64,000 nt of DNA from Aradus depressus (Eukaryota; Arthropoda; Insecta; Hemiptera; Aradidae), in the NCBI GenBank assembly GCA_963662175.1, contig OY759217.1, forward strand, positions 46,972,108 to 47,036,107. Direction: 5' to 3'. Below are positions 1 through 10,189 of this stretch, piece after piece. The notes below the pieces were generated by a model that was not told where the DNA came from, did no database searches, and saw only the letters and a list, made by a program, of their open reading frames with translations. Positions within the stretch are counted from its first letter, which is position 1. The number at the start of each line of letters is the position of its first letter. Both the position numbers and the translations under genes were made by a program.

Positions 1-1830
1 ATCCGAAGGACGACGTGCTCAAAGTGTTTTTTAACTTCCTGATTGAAACATCTGACCTAAGTGCCTCAGCTAGATTTCTAAGTGGCGATCCTGAGCTCGG
101 TAGACTCCATTCTTCAAATTTCTCGCTTTTTAACGGTTTATAGGCTTAATATTTGTTAAAACTGATACGAGAGATTCAGATTTATCCGGAAAGTCCCATC
201 CGAAGGACGACGTGCTCAAGGCTATTTTCAACCTAAGTGAAATTTCACCTACCCAGGTTTATTTACATAACATACGTCTCATTATCGAGTACCTCACATT
301 CGAAAAAGCCCTGGATCATCGCTTAAAGTCTCATCCGAAGGACGACGTGCTCAAAGTGTTTTTTAACTTCCCGATTGAAACATCTGACCTAAGTGCCTCA
401 GCTAGATTTCTAAGTGGCGATCCTGAGCTCGGTAGACGCCATTCTTCAAATTTCTCGCTTTTTAACGGTTTATAGATTAAATATTTGTTAAAACTGATAG
501 AGAAGTGACCGGATTATCTGAATCCTACACAAAAATCAAAATAAAAATGTTTTTCAAAAAATTTGCGCTATTTAACGGTTTATAGGCTTAATAATTGTTA
601 AAACTGATACGAGAGATTCAGATTTATCCGGAAAGTCCCATCCGAAGGACGACGTGCTCAAGGCTATTTTCAACCTAAGTGAAATTTCACCTACCCAGGT
701 TTATTTACATAACATACGTCTCATTATCGAGTACCTCACATTCGAAAAAGCCCTGGATCATCGCTTAAAGTCCCATCCGAAGGACGACGTGCTCAAAGTG
801 TTTTTTAACTTCCCTATTGAAACATCTGACCTAAGTGCCTCAACTAGATTTCTAAGTGGCGATCCTGAGCTCGGTAGACTCCATTCTTGAAATTTCTCGC
901 TTTTTAACGGTTTATAGATTTAATATTTGTTAAAACTGATAGAGAACGACCGGATTATCTGAATCCTACACAAAAATAAAAATAAAAATGTTTTTCAAAA
1001 AATTTGCGCTATTTAACGGTTTATAGGCTTAATAATTGTTAAAACTGATACGACAGATTCAGATTTATCCGGAAAGTCCCATCCGAAGGACGACGTGCTC
1101 AAGGCTATTTTCAACCTAAGTGAAATTTCACCTACCCAGGTTTATTTACATAACATACGTCTCATTATCGAGTACCTCACATTCGAAAAAGTCCTGGAAC
1201 ATCGCTTAAAGTCCCATCCGAAGGACGACGTGCTCATAGTTATTTTTCACTTCCCGATTAAAACATCTGACCTAAGTGCCTCAGCTAGATTTGTAAGTGG
1301 CGATCCTGAGCTCGGTAGACTCCATTCTTCAAATTTCTCGCTTTTTAACGGTTTATAGATTAAATATTTGTTAAAACTGATAGAGAACGACCGGATTATC
1401 TGAACCCCACACAAAAATCAAAATGAAAACGTTTTTCAAAAAATTCGCGCTATTTAACGGTTTATAGGCTTAATAATTGTTAAAACTGATACTACAGATT
1501 CAGATATATCCGGAAAGTCCCATCCGAAGGACGACGTGCTCAAGGATTTCAACCTAAGTGGAAATTGACCTACCCAGGTTTATTTACATAACATACGTCT
1601 CATTATCGAGTACCTCACATTCGAAAAAGCCCTGGATCATCGCTTAATGTCCCATCCGAAGGACGAAGTGCTCAAAGTTATTTTTAACTTCCCGATTAAA
1701 ACATCTAGCCTAAGTGCCTTAGCTAGATTTCTAAGTGGCGATCCTGAGCTCGGTAGACTCCATTCTTCAAATTTCTTGCTTTTCAACGGTTTATAGATTT
1801 AATATTTGTTAACTGACAGAGCCATAGAGT
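1..1830. repeat. Satellite array 1, about 442-bp units containing an inverted SINE segment
   Basis: The same segment beginning CATCCGAAGGACGACGTGCTC recurs near 198, 640, 1081 and 1523, giving a period of 441-442 bp. The array is cut by the window start. Each unit carries a second, diverged copy of that segment about 135 bp further on, so the unit is itself a degenerate dimer. The segments match the minus-strand body of the tRNA-derived SINE seen at 35450-35755 and elsewhere (the run from CGAGTACCTGACAT through CATCCGAAGGACG to CTTGAGCTCAGTA). Short ORFs of 78-87 codons recur in three units but are broken in the fourth, so they are not treated as genes. Confidence 0.85.
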
Positions 1831-2009
1831 GTGCTGGTTTCGGATTATGCCAACGTCAGCACAACGTTCAGACTGACTTTAAATATGGTGACACCGATCC
1901 ACTATGGAAGAAAAATGCCAAAAAAAAAAAGATGTATGTATAGATATGAACACAAATTAAAACTTGTGTACATTGTGTTATAATCTATATTAATAAAGCT
2001 GAAACGGGG

Positions 2010-2082
2010 TTTGTTTGTTTGTTTGTATGTTTGTTTGTATGTATGTATGTATGTATGTATGTATGTTTGTATGTATGTTTGT
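2010..2082. repeat. Microsatellite of TTTG and TATG units
   Basis: Tandem TTTG then TATG tetranucleotides follow directly after the Helitron 5' terminus. Helitron 2 has only a short TTTG version at the equivalent place (about 13227), so this tract expanded in Helitron 1. Confidence 0.9.
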
Positions 2083-2199
2083 TCCAGCATCACGCCCAAA
2101 CCGCTGGACGGATTTTTATGAAACTTCCCATGTAGCATTCTTTTGAGCCCGATTGAATAATAGGCTATGTGGCGTCCCAAAATTTTGATCGGGAGTGGG

Positions 2200-3010
2200 G
2201 GTTGTAAGGGGGGCCTAAGTATATAAATAGTGCTAACTCATTAACTAATGGGCGAATCGTCATGAAATTTTACATGTAGTATTTTTAAAAGTCAAATAGG
2301 AAAAAAAGGTGTGTGGCGTCCCAAAGTTTTGAACGGGAGGGGGGGTTGTGGGGGGGCCTAAGTATAAATTTAGAGCTAACTCTTTAACAGTTGGTCGGAT
2401 TGTCACGAAGTTTCACATGTAGTATTCCTGAAGACCAAATAAAAAAAATAGGCGGTGTGACGGCTCAAAATTTTTTACGGGAGGGGGGTAGTGGGGGGGC
2501 CTAAGTATAAATATAGAGCTAACTCATTAACTAATGGGCGAATCGTCATGAAATTTCACATGTAGTATTTTTAAAAGCCAAATAGGAAAAAAAAGTGTGT
2601 GGCGTCCCAAAGTTTTGAACGGGAGGGAGGGTTGTGGGGGGGCCTAAGTATAAATATAGAGCTAACTCTTTAACGGTTGGTCGGATTGTCACGAAATTTC
2701 ACATGGAGTATTCCTGAAGACCAAAAAGAAAAATAGGCGGAGTGACGGCTCAAAATTTTTTACGGGAGGGGGGAGGGTAGTGGGGGGGCCTAAGTATAAA
2801 TATAGAGCTAACTCATTAACTAATGGGCGAATCGTCATGAAATTTCACATGTAGTATTTTTAAAAGCCAAATAGGAAAAAAAGATGTGTGGCGTCCCAAA
2901 GTTTTGAACGGGAGGGGGGGGTTGTGGGGGGGCCTAAGTATAAATATAGAGCTAACTCTTTAACGGTTGATCGTATTGTCATGAATCGGATTGTCATGAA
3001 TTTCACATGT
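2200..3010. repeat. G-rich tandem array, 142-147 bp units, block 1
   Basis: Units begin GCCTAAGTATAAATATAG and end in a G-rich segment such as GGGAGGGGGGGTTGTGGGGG. Two unit types alternate. One has CTCATTAACTAATGGGCGAA, the other CTCTTTAACGGTTGGTCGGA, giving a dimeric higher-order period of about 287 bp. No coding function is apparent. Confidence 0.85.
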
Positions 3011-3555
3011 AGTAGTAGTAACTATGTATTCGCTGTGGGGTTCACTGTTGCAAGACATTTACTAGCTGTGATGTCCAGCGTTCCTAATATCGTACTAGCT
3101 GTGGGGTCCGCTGTTGCAAGGCACTTACTAGCTGTAGTGCTCAGCCCCAGCGTTCCTAACTATGTACTGGCTGTGGGGTTCGCTGTTGCAAGGCGCTAGC
3201 AGTGTGGCCCAGCGTATTTCACTACGTAGGTACTAGCCGTGGGGTCCGCCGTTGCAAAACTCATACTAGCTGTGATGCCCTGTGGTTCTAACTACATACT
3301 ATCTGTGGGGTTCGCAGTTGCAAGGCACCTACTACCTGTAGGGCCCAGCGTTCCTAAAAACGTACTAGTTGTGGGGTCCGTCGTTCCAAAAGCATACTAG
3401 CTGTGATGCCCAGGGTTCCTAATATCGTACTAGCTGTGGGGTCCGTTGTTGCAAGGCATTTACTAGCTGTAGTGCCCAGCGTTCCTAACTTCGTACTAGC
3501 TGTGGGGTCCGCTGTTGCGAGACACATACTAGCTGTGGTGACCAGCGTTCCTAAC
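3011..3555. repeat. 66-bp minisatellite, block 1
   Basis: Repeats of a 66-bp unit are built from two similar halves, for example GTACTAGCTGTGGGGTCCGC and CACTTACTAGCTGTAGTGCC. The period is a multiple of three, so the array reads open over long stretches in more than one frame. It closely matches the block at 10190-11050, including the entry sequence with GTAGTAGTA. Confidence 0.85.
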
Positions 3556-4687
3556 GTTGGTCGGATTGTCACGAAATTTCACATGGAGTATTCCTGAAGG
3601 CCAAATAGAAAAATAAGGTGTGTGGCGTTCTAAAGTTTTGAACGGGAGGGGGGGTTGAGGGGGGCCTAAGTATAAATATAGAGCTAACTCTTTAACAGTT
3701 GGTCGGATTGTCACGAAGTTTCACATGTAGTATTCCTGAAGACCAAATAAAAAAAATAGGCGGTGTGACGGCTCAAAATTTTTTACGGGAGGGGGGTAGT
3801 GGGGGGGCCTAAGTATAAATATAGAGCTAACTCATTAACTAATGGGCGAAACGTCATGAAATTTCACATGTAGTATTTTTAAAAGCCAAATAGGAAAAAA
3901 AGGTGTGTGGCGTCCCAAAGTTTTGAACGGGAGGGAGGGTTGTGGGGGGGCCTAAGTATAAATATAGAGCTAACTCTTTAACGGTTGGTCGGATTGTCAC
4001 GAAATTTCACATGGAGTATTCCTGAAGACCAAATAGAAAAATAGGCGGTGTGACGGCTCAAAATTTTTTACGGGAGGGGGGGGTAGTGGGGGGGCCTAAG
4101 TATAAATATAGAGCTAACTCATTAACTAATGGGCGAATCGTCATGAAATTTCACATGTAGTATTTTTAAAAGCCAAATAGGAAAAAAAGGTGTGTGGCGT
4201 CCCTAAGTTTTGAACGGGAGGGGGGGTTGTGGGGGGGCCTAAGTATAAATATAGAGCTAACTCTTTAACGGTTGGTCGGATTGTCACGAAATTTCACATG
4301 GAGTATTCCTGAAGACCAAATAGAAAAATAGGCGGTGTGACGGCTCAAAATTTTTTACGGGAGGGGGGGGTAGTGGGGGGGCCTAAGTATAAATATAGAG
4401 CTAACTCATTAACTAATGGGCGAATCGTCATGAAATTTCACATGTAGTATTTTTAAAAGCCAAATAGGAAAAAAAGGTGTGTGGCGTCCCAAAGTTTTGA
4501 ACGGGAGGGGGGGTTGTGGGGGGGCCTAAGTATAAATATAGAGCTAACTCTTTAACGGTTGGTCGGATTGTCACGAAATTTCACATGGAGTATTCCTGAA
4601 GACCAAAAAGAAAAATAGGCGGTGTGACGGCTCAAAATTTTTTACGGGAGGGGGGAGGGTAGTGGGGGGGCCTAAGTATAAATATAG
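3556..4687. repeat. G-rich tandem array, block 2
   Basis: This continues the alternating 142-147 bp units of 2200-3010 with roughly eight more monomers. It is interrupted at 4687 by the R1-clade insertion and resumes at 9955. Each monomer carries at least two runs of four or more G. Confidence 0.85.
4675..4687 (+). repeat. Target-site duplication, left copy, of the R1-clade element
   Basis: AGTATAAATATAG directly precedes the element and is repeated exactly at 9955-9967 after the poly(A) tail. The left edge could be one base longer because the tail is A. This shows a single target-primed insertion into the tandem repeat. Confidence 0.9.
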
Positions 4688-4909
4688 TGTCGCCCCAACA
4701 GCCGGGGTGAACAGACGTGTCTAAGGTCGCTCCGTATAAGTTCGTTCAAAGTAGCGGAAAAAGTGCGAAAGTTGAATTTCTGTCGCGGCAGTTAGTGGTC
4801 AGAGGCATTAAGGAATATTTCCTGAAAATTTCAGCTCCATCGACCCAACCGCGCGGCAGTTATAAACAGGTACATTTTTTGTATCTTTGTTGTGATTCCA
4901 CGGGGCAGG

Positions 4910-6541
4910 ATGGAGAGTCACGCCGAACCCAAGAGAGGGGAGGCTGATGCTTGGCTCCTCCCACCCCCCACCACTGACCCAGCCAGGCCTTCAGCCCCAC
5001 TTCCTCTGGTGGGTCCGAACCATAAACTATCCCAGACGGTAGTTGCTGGGCCCTCCTCAGGGCCAACAGAGCTGTTAATAGACAGCAAAAACGAAGACCC
5101 AATGGATGAGGCCCGTGCCATCCAGGCCGAGATCTCGGCCATACTCCGCAAAGTCAAGGTTAGCGTTACGGACCGCGAACGGGTGAACATGGGGATCGCC
5201 CGCCTCCTGGTCCTGATGTCTACGGTGCAGGAGGTGGCCGAGGCCAAGGTCAGGATGGCGAAGGAAATCGTGGGGAGTCTGACCGAGACGGTGGCGACAA
5301 CAATTGCCGCCGGCTTAGCCGGCCTCCCCCAGCGGCCCCTTCCAGTAGGAACAGAGGCTCCCCCCCTCCCCCACCAGTACAGGACTCTGCCGGAAGAGGG
5401 ACCAGAAAGACAGGGGAAGAAGAGGAAGAGAGGAGCAGTGATACAGACGCCAAGAAGTACTACCGCTCCTCCCTCTCCCGTACCTAGTCCAGAAGCGAGC
5501 GGTACGAAGACCGAGTTTCCTCCTCCCATCCCAAGGCCCCCACCGCCCCCCCCATTCGTATCCAGTGGAGGGTTGGAGATTGACGGGACCCCTCTCCCGC
5601 CCTCTCCCCCCCCGCCCCCTATCACTGATGCCGAATACCCGAGCCCGGCGGCTTGGACACAGGTGGTTAGGAAGAAGAAGAAGAAGTCGGCCGCCCCTGC
5701 AGCAGCACCAACAGCAGCGGCGACAACCCACCCGGGACGAAGACCGCTCCCCCCCACCAAGAGGAAAGAGGACGTCCTCAGACAGCTCGCTACGGCCGGG
5801 GAGGGCCAAAACCGCCCTAAGGCCTTCATGGCCGTGGTAGAGCTGTCCAATAAAAAGGACACGCGCCCGCTGACGGCCGCAATGGACCAGGTGACCCCGG
5901 GAGAGCTTGGGATCACCATGTTAAACAGTAGGCCCGCCAGGAGAGGGGGGATCCTCTTGGAGGTGTCTTCGGCCGAGGAACTCGCGACGCTAACCGCCAG
6001 CGCCCGACTCCAAGAGTTGGGTCTGAGGGCGGAGGCGCTGCACAGGAGAAGACCGCGCTTAGCGGTCTTCGATGTGCCTGCGGGTTGGTCGGCCGAGGAC
6101 CTCTCCAGGAGATTCCAAGTCCAGCGCCCCACACTCTCCCCCATAGTCCCTATATATAAAAAGGGCCCCCCCGGCAGACCAACGGTGCGCTGGGTAGTTG
6201 AAACGACCCTTGCGACCCGAAGAGACCTCATCACCACCGGCAGGATCACCCTAGGGTGGTATACTTGTGCTGTGCGGGACTGCCTGGACGTCACCAGGTG
6301 TGGAAGATGCCATGGATTTGGCCACCCGGAGAAACGGTGCCCAAGTAAGGAGAAGGTGTGTGCTTGGTGCTCCGCTACAGGGCACGACAGCGCCAGCTGC
6401 AAGAGGAAGGCGTTGCCGCCGAAATGTTGTAACTGCGGCAGCGGGAAACCGGGTGCGATCCACAGCGCCGATAGCGCTACATGCCCGTCATATATCCGAG
6501 CGCTCGAGAAGTTGGCCTCGCGTACGGACTATGGCGAGTAG
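4910..6541 (+). CDS. ORF1, gag-like nucleic-acid-binding protein of the R1-clade element
   Basis: 543 codons from the first in-frame ATG at 4910. The frame stays open upstream to a GTG at 4892, but a eukaryotic start should be the ATG. The N-terminal half is low complexity and proline-rich (around residues 140-250), with a basic KKKKK patch. The C-terminal part holds CCHC zinc knuckles from about residue 464: CGRCHGFGHPEKRC, CAWCSATGHDSASC, and a third looser one starting CCNC. Family knowledge: ORF1 of R1/SART elements coats the RNA and helps direct the particle to its target. No rRNA promoter or other host signal is seen upstream. The stop codon lies inside the start of ORF2. The long minus-strand frame over the same region is a composition artefact. 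Confidence 0.88.
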   Translation: MESHAEPKRGEADAWLLPPPTTDPARPSAPLPLVGPNHKLSQTVVAGPSSGPTELLIDSKNEDPMDEARAIQAEISAILRKVKVSVTDRERVNMGIARLLVLMSTVQEVAEAKVRMAKEIVGSLTETVATTIAAGLAGLPQRPLPVGTEAPPLPHQYRTLPEEGPERQGKKRKRGAVIQTPRSTTAPPSPVPSPEASGTKTEFPPPIPRPPPPPPFVSSGGLEIDGTPLPPSPPPPPITDAEYPSPAAWTQVVRKKKKKSAAPAAAPTAAATTHPGRRPLPPTKRKEDVLRQLATAGEGQNRPKAFMAVVELSNKKDTRPLTAAMDQVTPGELGITMLNSRPARRGGILLEVSSAEELATLTASARLQELGLRAEALHRRRPRLAVFDVPAGWSAEDLSRRFQVQRPTLSPIVPIYKKGPPGRPTVRWVVETTLATRRDLITTGRITLGWYTCAVRDCLDVTRCGRCHGFGHPEKRCPSKEKVCAWCSATGHDSASCKRKALPPKCCNCGSGKPGAIHSADSATCPSYIRALEKLASRTDYGE

Positions 6542-9500
6542 AGATGCGGAGCACACGGGTTTCCACGTTGTCCAGCACAACATGCATAGGCGTAAGAGAG
6601 TGGCGGATGAGTTGCGAGCACTGGTGTACGCTGAGTCCGTTCAACTCCTGGCTCTACAGGAGCCCCATTGTATAAGAAATCGCGTGGCAGGCTTCGGTAT
6701 TGGCCACAGAATAATAACTGGCGCACGGAACAACGAACGGCCTATGGCCGCAATCGTTGTGACCGGCCCCCAAGTGGATGTGATGGCGCTCCCCCATCTG
6801 TCCACCAGCCATATTGCTGTGGCCTGCATCAGGCACGCCAACGTCGATTGTTATGTGATCAGCGGATATTTCCCTCCGTCTGAGAGCATAGACCTACAAT
6901 TGGGCCACTTGGACCACGTGTTGGATGAGCTGGCGGGACGCCAAGTCATAGTTATGGCGGACGCCAACGCCTGGTCTGTCTCCTGGGGATCGGTTCGCAC
7001 CGACCGCCGGGGCGACAGACTAATGGAGTTGATCGCCCGCCATCACCTGTGCATAGTCAACGACCAACATTCTCCGCCCACTTTTCGTAGTGCCAATGGA
7101 GAATCGCATATCGATGTCACGTTGGTTTCTGGAGAACTATACAGGGCTGTCGGTGGCTGGGGAGTCCGAGGGGTTACGTCTAGTGACCACGAAGTCCTAG
7201 ACGTGAGGCTCTTTGGCGCGCAGCTATCGGCAGTCAGGTCTAGGGATCCTCGCTTTGCAACTCGCAAAGCGATACCGGAAGCCTTCGTGGCCGCCGCTGC
7301 TGCCTACTCCTGTGACGAAGAATGGGAAGGTCTCAGGGGTTCCGACCCGGTCGACCAGATTGAGGAGGGTGCCGACAGACTCAGTAGTATTCTGCTGAGG
7401 GCTGCCGACGAGACCATCCCCAGGAAGGTCGACCGATTGAGGAAAGTCCCCTGGTGGAGCGAAGACCTCACCCTCGCCAAAAGGGCCGTTTATCGTGCCA
7501 GGAGGCGGTACCAGCGGTGCCGAGATCAGCTCCATCGGGTTATTCGCAGGGAAGAGTACCGGCAGCTCAGCGAGGCCTACGGTCGGAGCATCGAAGCCGC
7601 CAAGATAACAAGCTGGAGAAGGTTCGTAGAGGACGAGTCCAGCAAAAACCCGCGGGGGATTCCCTATCGGATCGCCACTGGGAGGTTCAAGACGGTCGCC
7701 CCGGTGGCCTCAATCAGGAATGGCATCCAGCATGCCTTGTCCCTGGAGGAGGCCAGCGGGATGTACCTACGCCAAGCCTTCCCGGAGGATGACCCGGCAG
7801 GGGATACACCCATCCAACATAACATCAGGTGTGCTGCCCGTGACTTGCCGGACACGGAGGATGCCCCCGATTGGGATGAGCTGGATCTGACCCTGGTGAT
7901 TGGGAGGCAGAAGCGTGGCGGCGCCCCTGGGAGCGATCTCATGGACGCGGCCATGATCAAGAAAGCCTACCCGGTCATTAAGACAGATCTACTCTACCTG
8001 TACAATGCCTGCCTGGGACGAGGCCACTTCCCGAGTGCTTGGAAACGTGCCTTGGTGTGCACGTTTGTCAAGCCTGGGGATAGGGACCTTTCCCTGGCAA
8101 GCAGCTACAGACCGATCAGTCTTCTGTCTCTGTTCGGTAAGATACTGGAAGGACTCGTCCTTGACAGGATCCGCACCCAAGTATACGCCTTCGTATCCCC
8201 TAGACAGTATGGTTGCTTGAGGGGTAGGTCAACCGAGGACGCGTTGATAACGCTGAGGTCGGATGTTGAAGGGAACAGAAGCAAATATGCCCTCTGTATC
8301 TTCTTCGACATCGCGGCGGCGTTTGACTGCGCCTGGTGGCCTGCCATCCTCACACAACTGCGTGCTATGGGACCGCCAAGGAATATATTTGGGCTGATAT
8401 CCAGTTTCCTCGACGGCCGTTCTGCGACTGTAAGTCAGCTGTATGCCAGCACATCAGTGAACATCACTAGAGGATGCCCCCAGGGCTCGGTCTTAGGACC
8501 AACACTCTGGAACATACTCCTTGATGGACTGCTCCGTGAACTCGAGAATCATGAATATAAGGCCATAGCCTATGTTGACGATCTCGTAATCACGGTGCAC
8601 GCTGATAACCGGGCAGCTCTGACCCGCACAGCCCAAACCGCCATCGACTTCGTCGACAGCTGGTGCTGCGCCAATAAGCTGGCCCTCTCACCAAGCAAGA
8701 CTATGGCCCTGCTAATGAGAGGGAAAACCAACGCCCGCCACCCCTTCTCCTTGGGGATCCGAGGGATGCGCGTTGAATTCCCGGAGACGGTCACATACCT
8801 AGGTGTGAGGCTGGGTCCGGGCTTCAGGGCGACTCCCCACGCTGTTGCCATCAAAGAAAGGACAAATGCTACTTTCAACGCTCTGAGCTGCCTAGCTCGC
8901 GCAACATGGGGCCTCAAGTACTCAGCGTGTAGAACAATCTACACGGGGGTGTTCGAGGCTGTGGCTCGATACGCTGCTGCAGGATGGTGGTTACGTCCCA
9001 CCAAGCAGCAGAGAACGAGACTACTGCAGGCCCAAAGAGCTGCCCTCCTGAGAGTCACAAAGGCCTATCGTACTGTCTCCACTGCAGCGCTACAGGTGCT
9101 GGCAGGAGCTCCGCCCATAGACTTGGTCTTGGACGGGGCGGTCGCCTCGTACTACTGTAGACGCAATCTGCCCCTGAGAACAGATATAGATGAGCCCTTG
9201 CGCCTCGTCCTGGAGGGCGAGCTACGTGGACAGAACAGACCAGAGCGTTGCAAGGACATAGTCCAAGACTGGATAATGGACAGGTGGCAACAACGATGGT
9301 CGCACTCCTCCGACGGGCGAACGACATTCACGTATCTACCTGACGTCCGGGTCCGCCTGCGCTCCACTTGGGTACAACCCGATCACTGGACTTCTCAGGT
9401 ACTTTCAGGTCACGGTGACTTCAACTCCAAACTCTTCTTCTTCAAGAGGAAGGATAGCCCGAACTGTTCGTGTGGCGGCATAGAGACTGCAGAACATGTG

Positions 9501-9659
9501 GTCCTCGATTGTCCCCTGTACGACAGGTCTAGGGTGGAGTTGATCCGCGCGACAGGATCGTACCTGGGATTGACCCTGCCGGAGTTGATAACGGAGTCGA
9601 ACTATCCGGCGTTCGGCCGGTTTATCACCTCCTGGCGGGAACAGAAAAAGGCCCTTTGA
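6531..9659 (+). CDS. ORF2, endonuclease/reverse transcriptase of the R1-clade element
   Basis: 1042 aa from the ATG at 6531, which overlaps the ORF1 stop. The frame is open further upstream, but only inside ORF1. AP-endonuclease motifs come first: VVQHNM near residue 10, LQEPH near 40, ADANAWSVSWG near 145 and SSDHEVL near 217. Reverse transcriptase blocks follow: PISLLSLFGKILEGL, FFDIAAAFD near 590, GCPQGSVLGPTLWN, and the catalytic YVDD near 681. The C-terminus has CSCGGIETAEHVVLDC near 979, the cysteine/histidine motif typical of R1-type elements. There is no RNase H. The product would nick the target and prime reverse transcription there. All catalytic residues I can see are intact, and there is no frameshift. 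Confidence 0.92.
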   Translation: MASRDAEHTGFHVVQHNMHRRKRVADELRALVYAESVQLLALQEPHCIRNRVAGFGIGHRIITGARNNERPMAAIVVTGPQVDVMALPHLSTSHIAVACIRHANVDCYVISGYFPPSESIDLQLGHLDHVLDELAGRQVIVMADANAWSVSWGSVRTDRRGDRLMELIARHHLCIVNDQHSPPTFRSANGESHIDVTLVSGELYRAVGGWGVRGVTSSDHEVLDVRLFGAQLSAVRSRDPRFATRKAIPEAFVAAAAAYSCDEEWEGLRGSDPVDQIEEGADRLSSILLRAADETIPRKVDRLRKVPWWSEDLTLAKRAVYRARRRYQRCRDQLHRVIRREEYRQLSEAYGRSIEAAKITSWRRFVEDESSKNPRGIPYRIATGRFKTVAPVASIRNGIQHALSLEEASGMYLRQAFPEDDPAGDTPIQHNIRCAARDLPDTEDAPDWDELDLTLVIGRQKRGGAPGSDLMDAAMIKKAYPVIKTDLLYLYNACLGRGHFPSAWKRALVCTFVKPGDRDLSLASSYRPISLLSLFGKILEGLVLDRIRTQVYAFVSPRQYGCLRGRSTEDALITLRSDVEGNRSKYALCIFFDIAAAFDCAWWPAILTQLRAMGPPRNIFGLISSFLDGRSATVSQLYASTSVNITRGCPQGSVLGPTLWNILLDGLLRELENHEYKAIAYVDDLVITVHADNRAALTRTAQTAIDFVDSWCCANKLALSPSKTMALLMRGKTNARHPFSLGIRGMRVEFPETVTYLGVRLGPGFRATPHAVAIKERTNATFNALSCLARATWGLKYSACRTIYTGVFEAVARYAAAGWWLRPTKQQRTRLLQAQRAALLRVTKAYRTVSTAALQVLAGAPPIDLVLDGAVASYYCRRNLPLRTDIDEPLRLVLEGELRGQNRPERCKDIVQDWIMDRWQQRWSHSSDGRTTFTYLPDVRVRLRSTWVQPDHWTSQVLSGHGDFNSKLFFFKRKDSPNCSCGGIETAEHVVLDCPLYDRSRVELIRATGSYLGLTLPELITESNYPAFGRFITSWREQKKAL

Positions 9660-9954
9660 CCCGGCGCCGGGGGCGATTGACGGGCCGGGCCCGAGTCCTA
9701 CCCCCGGCGACCGCGATGTAGAAGCAGCCCCACTCCACCGATCTCGAGCTCTCTCGGCGCCACCAGGCAGCCGCATCTTAAGGGGGCCCGGGAGCGCCAG
9801 TCTGTCCCGTAAGGGACCAAAGGCTGTCGCCCCCGGACACCCACAGCAACAGTAAATAAAACTATACTATATATATATATGTACTTCCTCCTTCCCCGAC
9901 GATAAGCGGGCCGGGTGATTACCGGAGCACCCGAAAAAAAAAAAAAAAAAAAAA
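9660..9954 (+). other. 3' UTR and poly(A) tail of the R1-clade element
   Basis: GC-rich non-coding sequence ends in about 21 A residues (9934-9954). A short TA-dinucleotide run sits near 9868. The 3' part resembles the tail of the decayed copy ending near 55849 (shared CAGCAAC and CCCCGACGAT stretches), which suggests a conserved region recognised by the reverse transcriptase. Confidence 0.75.
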
Positions 9955-10189
9955 AGTATAAATATAGAGCTAACTCATTAACTAATGGGCGAATCGTCAT
10001 GAAATTTCACATGTAGTATTTTTAAAAGCCAAATAGAAAAATAAGGTGTGTGGCGTCCCGAAGTTTTGAACGGGTGGCGGGGTTGAGGGGGGGGGGGGGG
10101 GGGACTAAGTATAAATATAGAGCTAGCTCATTAACGGTTGATCGTATTCTCATGAATCGGATTGTCATGAATTTCACATGTAGTAGTAG
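9955..10189. repeat. Right copy of the target duplication and resumed G-rich array
   Basis: AGTATAAATATAG at 9955-9967 repeats 4675-4687. The interrupted G-rich monomer then continues, including a run of about 18 G near 10087-10104. Confidence 0.85.

Larger units (their letters stand above)
4688..9954 (+). mobile_element. Full-length R1-clade non-LTR retrotransposon with two open ORFs
   Basis: About 5.27 kb: a 222-nt 5' leader, ORF1 (gag-like, zinc knuckles), ORF2 (AP endonuclease, reverse transcriptase, C-terminal cysteine/histidine motif), a GC-rich 3' UTR and a poly(A) tail at 9934-9954. It is bounded by a perfect 13-bp target duplication. Domain order, absence of RNase H and the short ORF overlap fit the R1/TRAS/SART group, whose members are often site-specific. 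Here the target is the Helitron G-rich satellite, not rDNA or telomeric TTAGG. The GC content is clearly higher than the AT-rich flanks. Both ORFs are uninterrupted, so the copy is young and could be autonomous. A decayed relative lies at 55173-55849. Confidence 0.9.

Noticed and set aside
212..1358. Repeated 78-87 aa ORFs in satellite array 1
   Set aside because: They are frames within tandem repeat units derived from a SINE, broken in the fourth unit, with no domain.
4918..6402. 494-codon minus-strand ORF
   Set aside because: It is the shadow of the GC-rich, proline-rich retrotransposon ORF1 on the other strand, with no recognisable domain.
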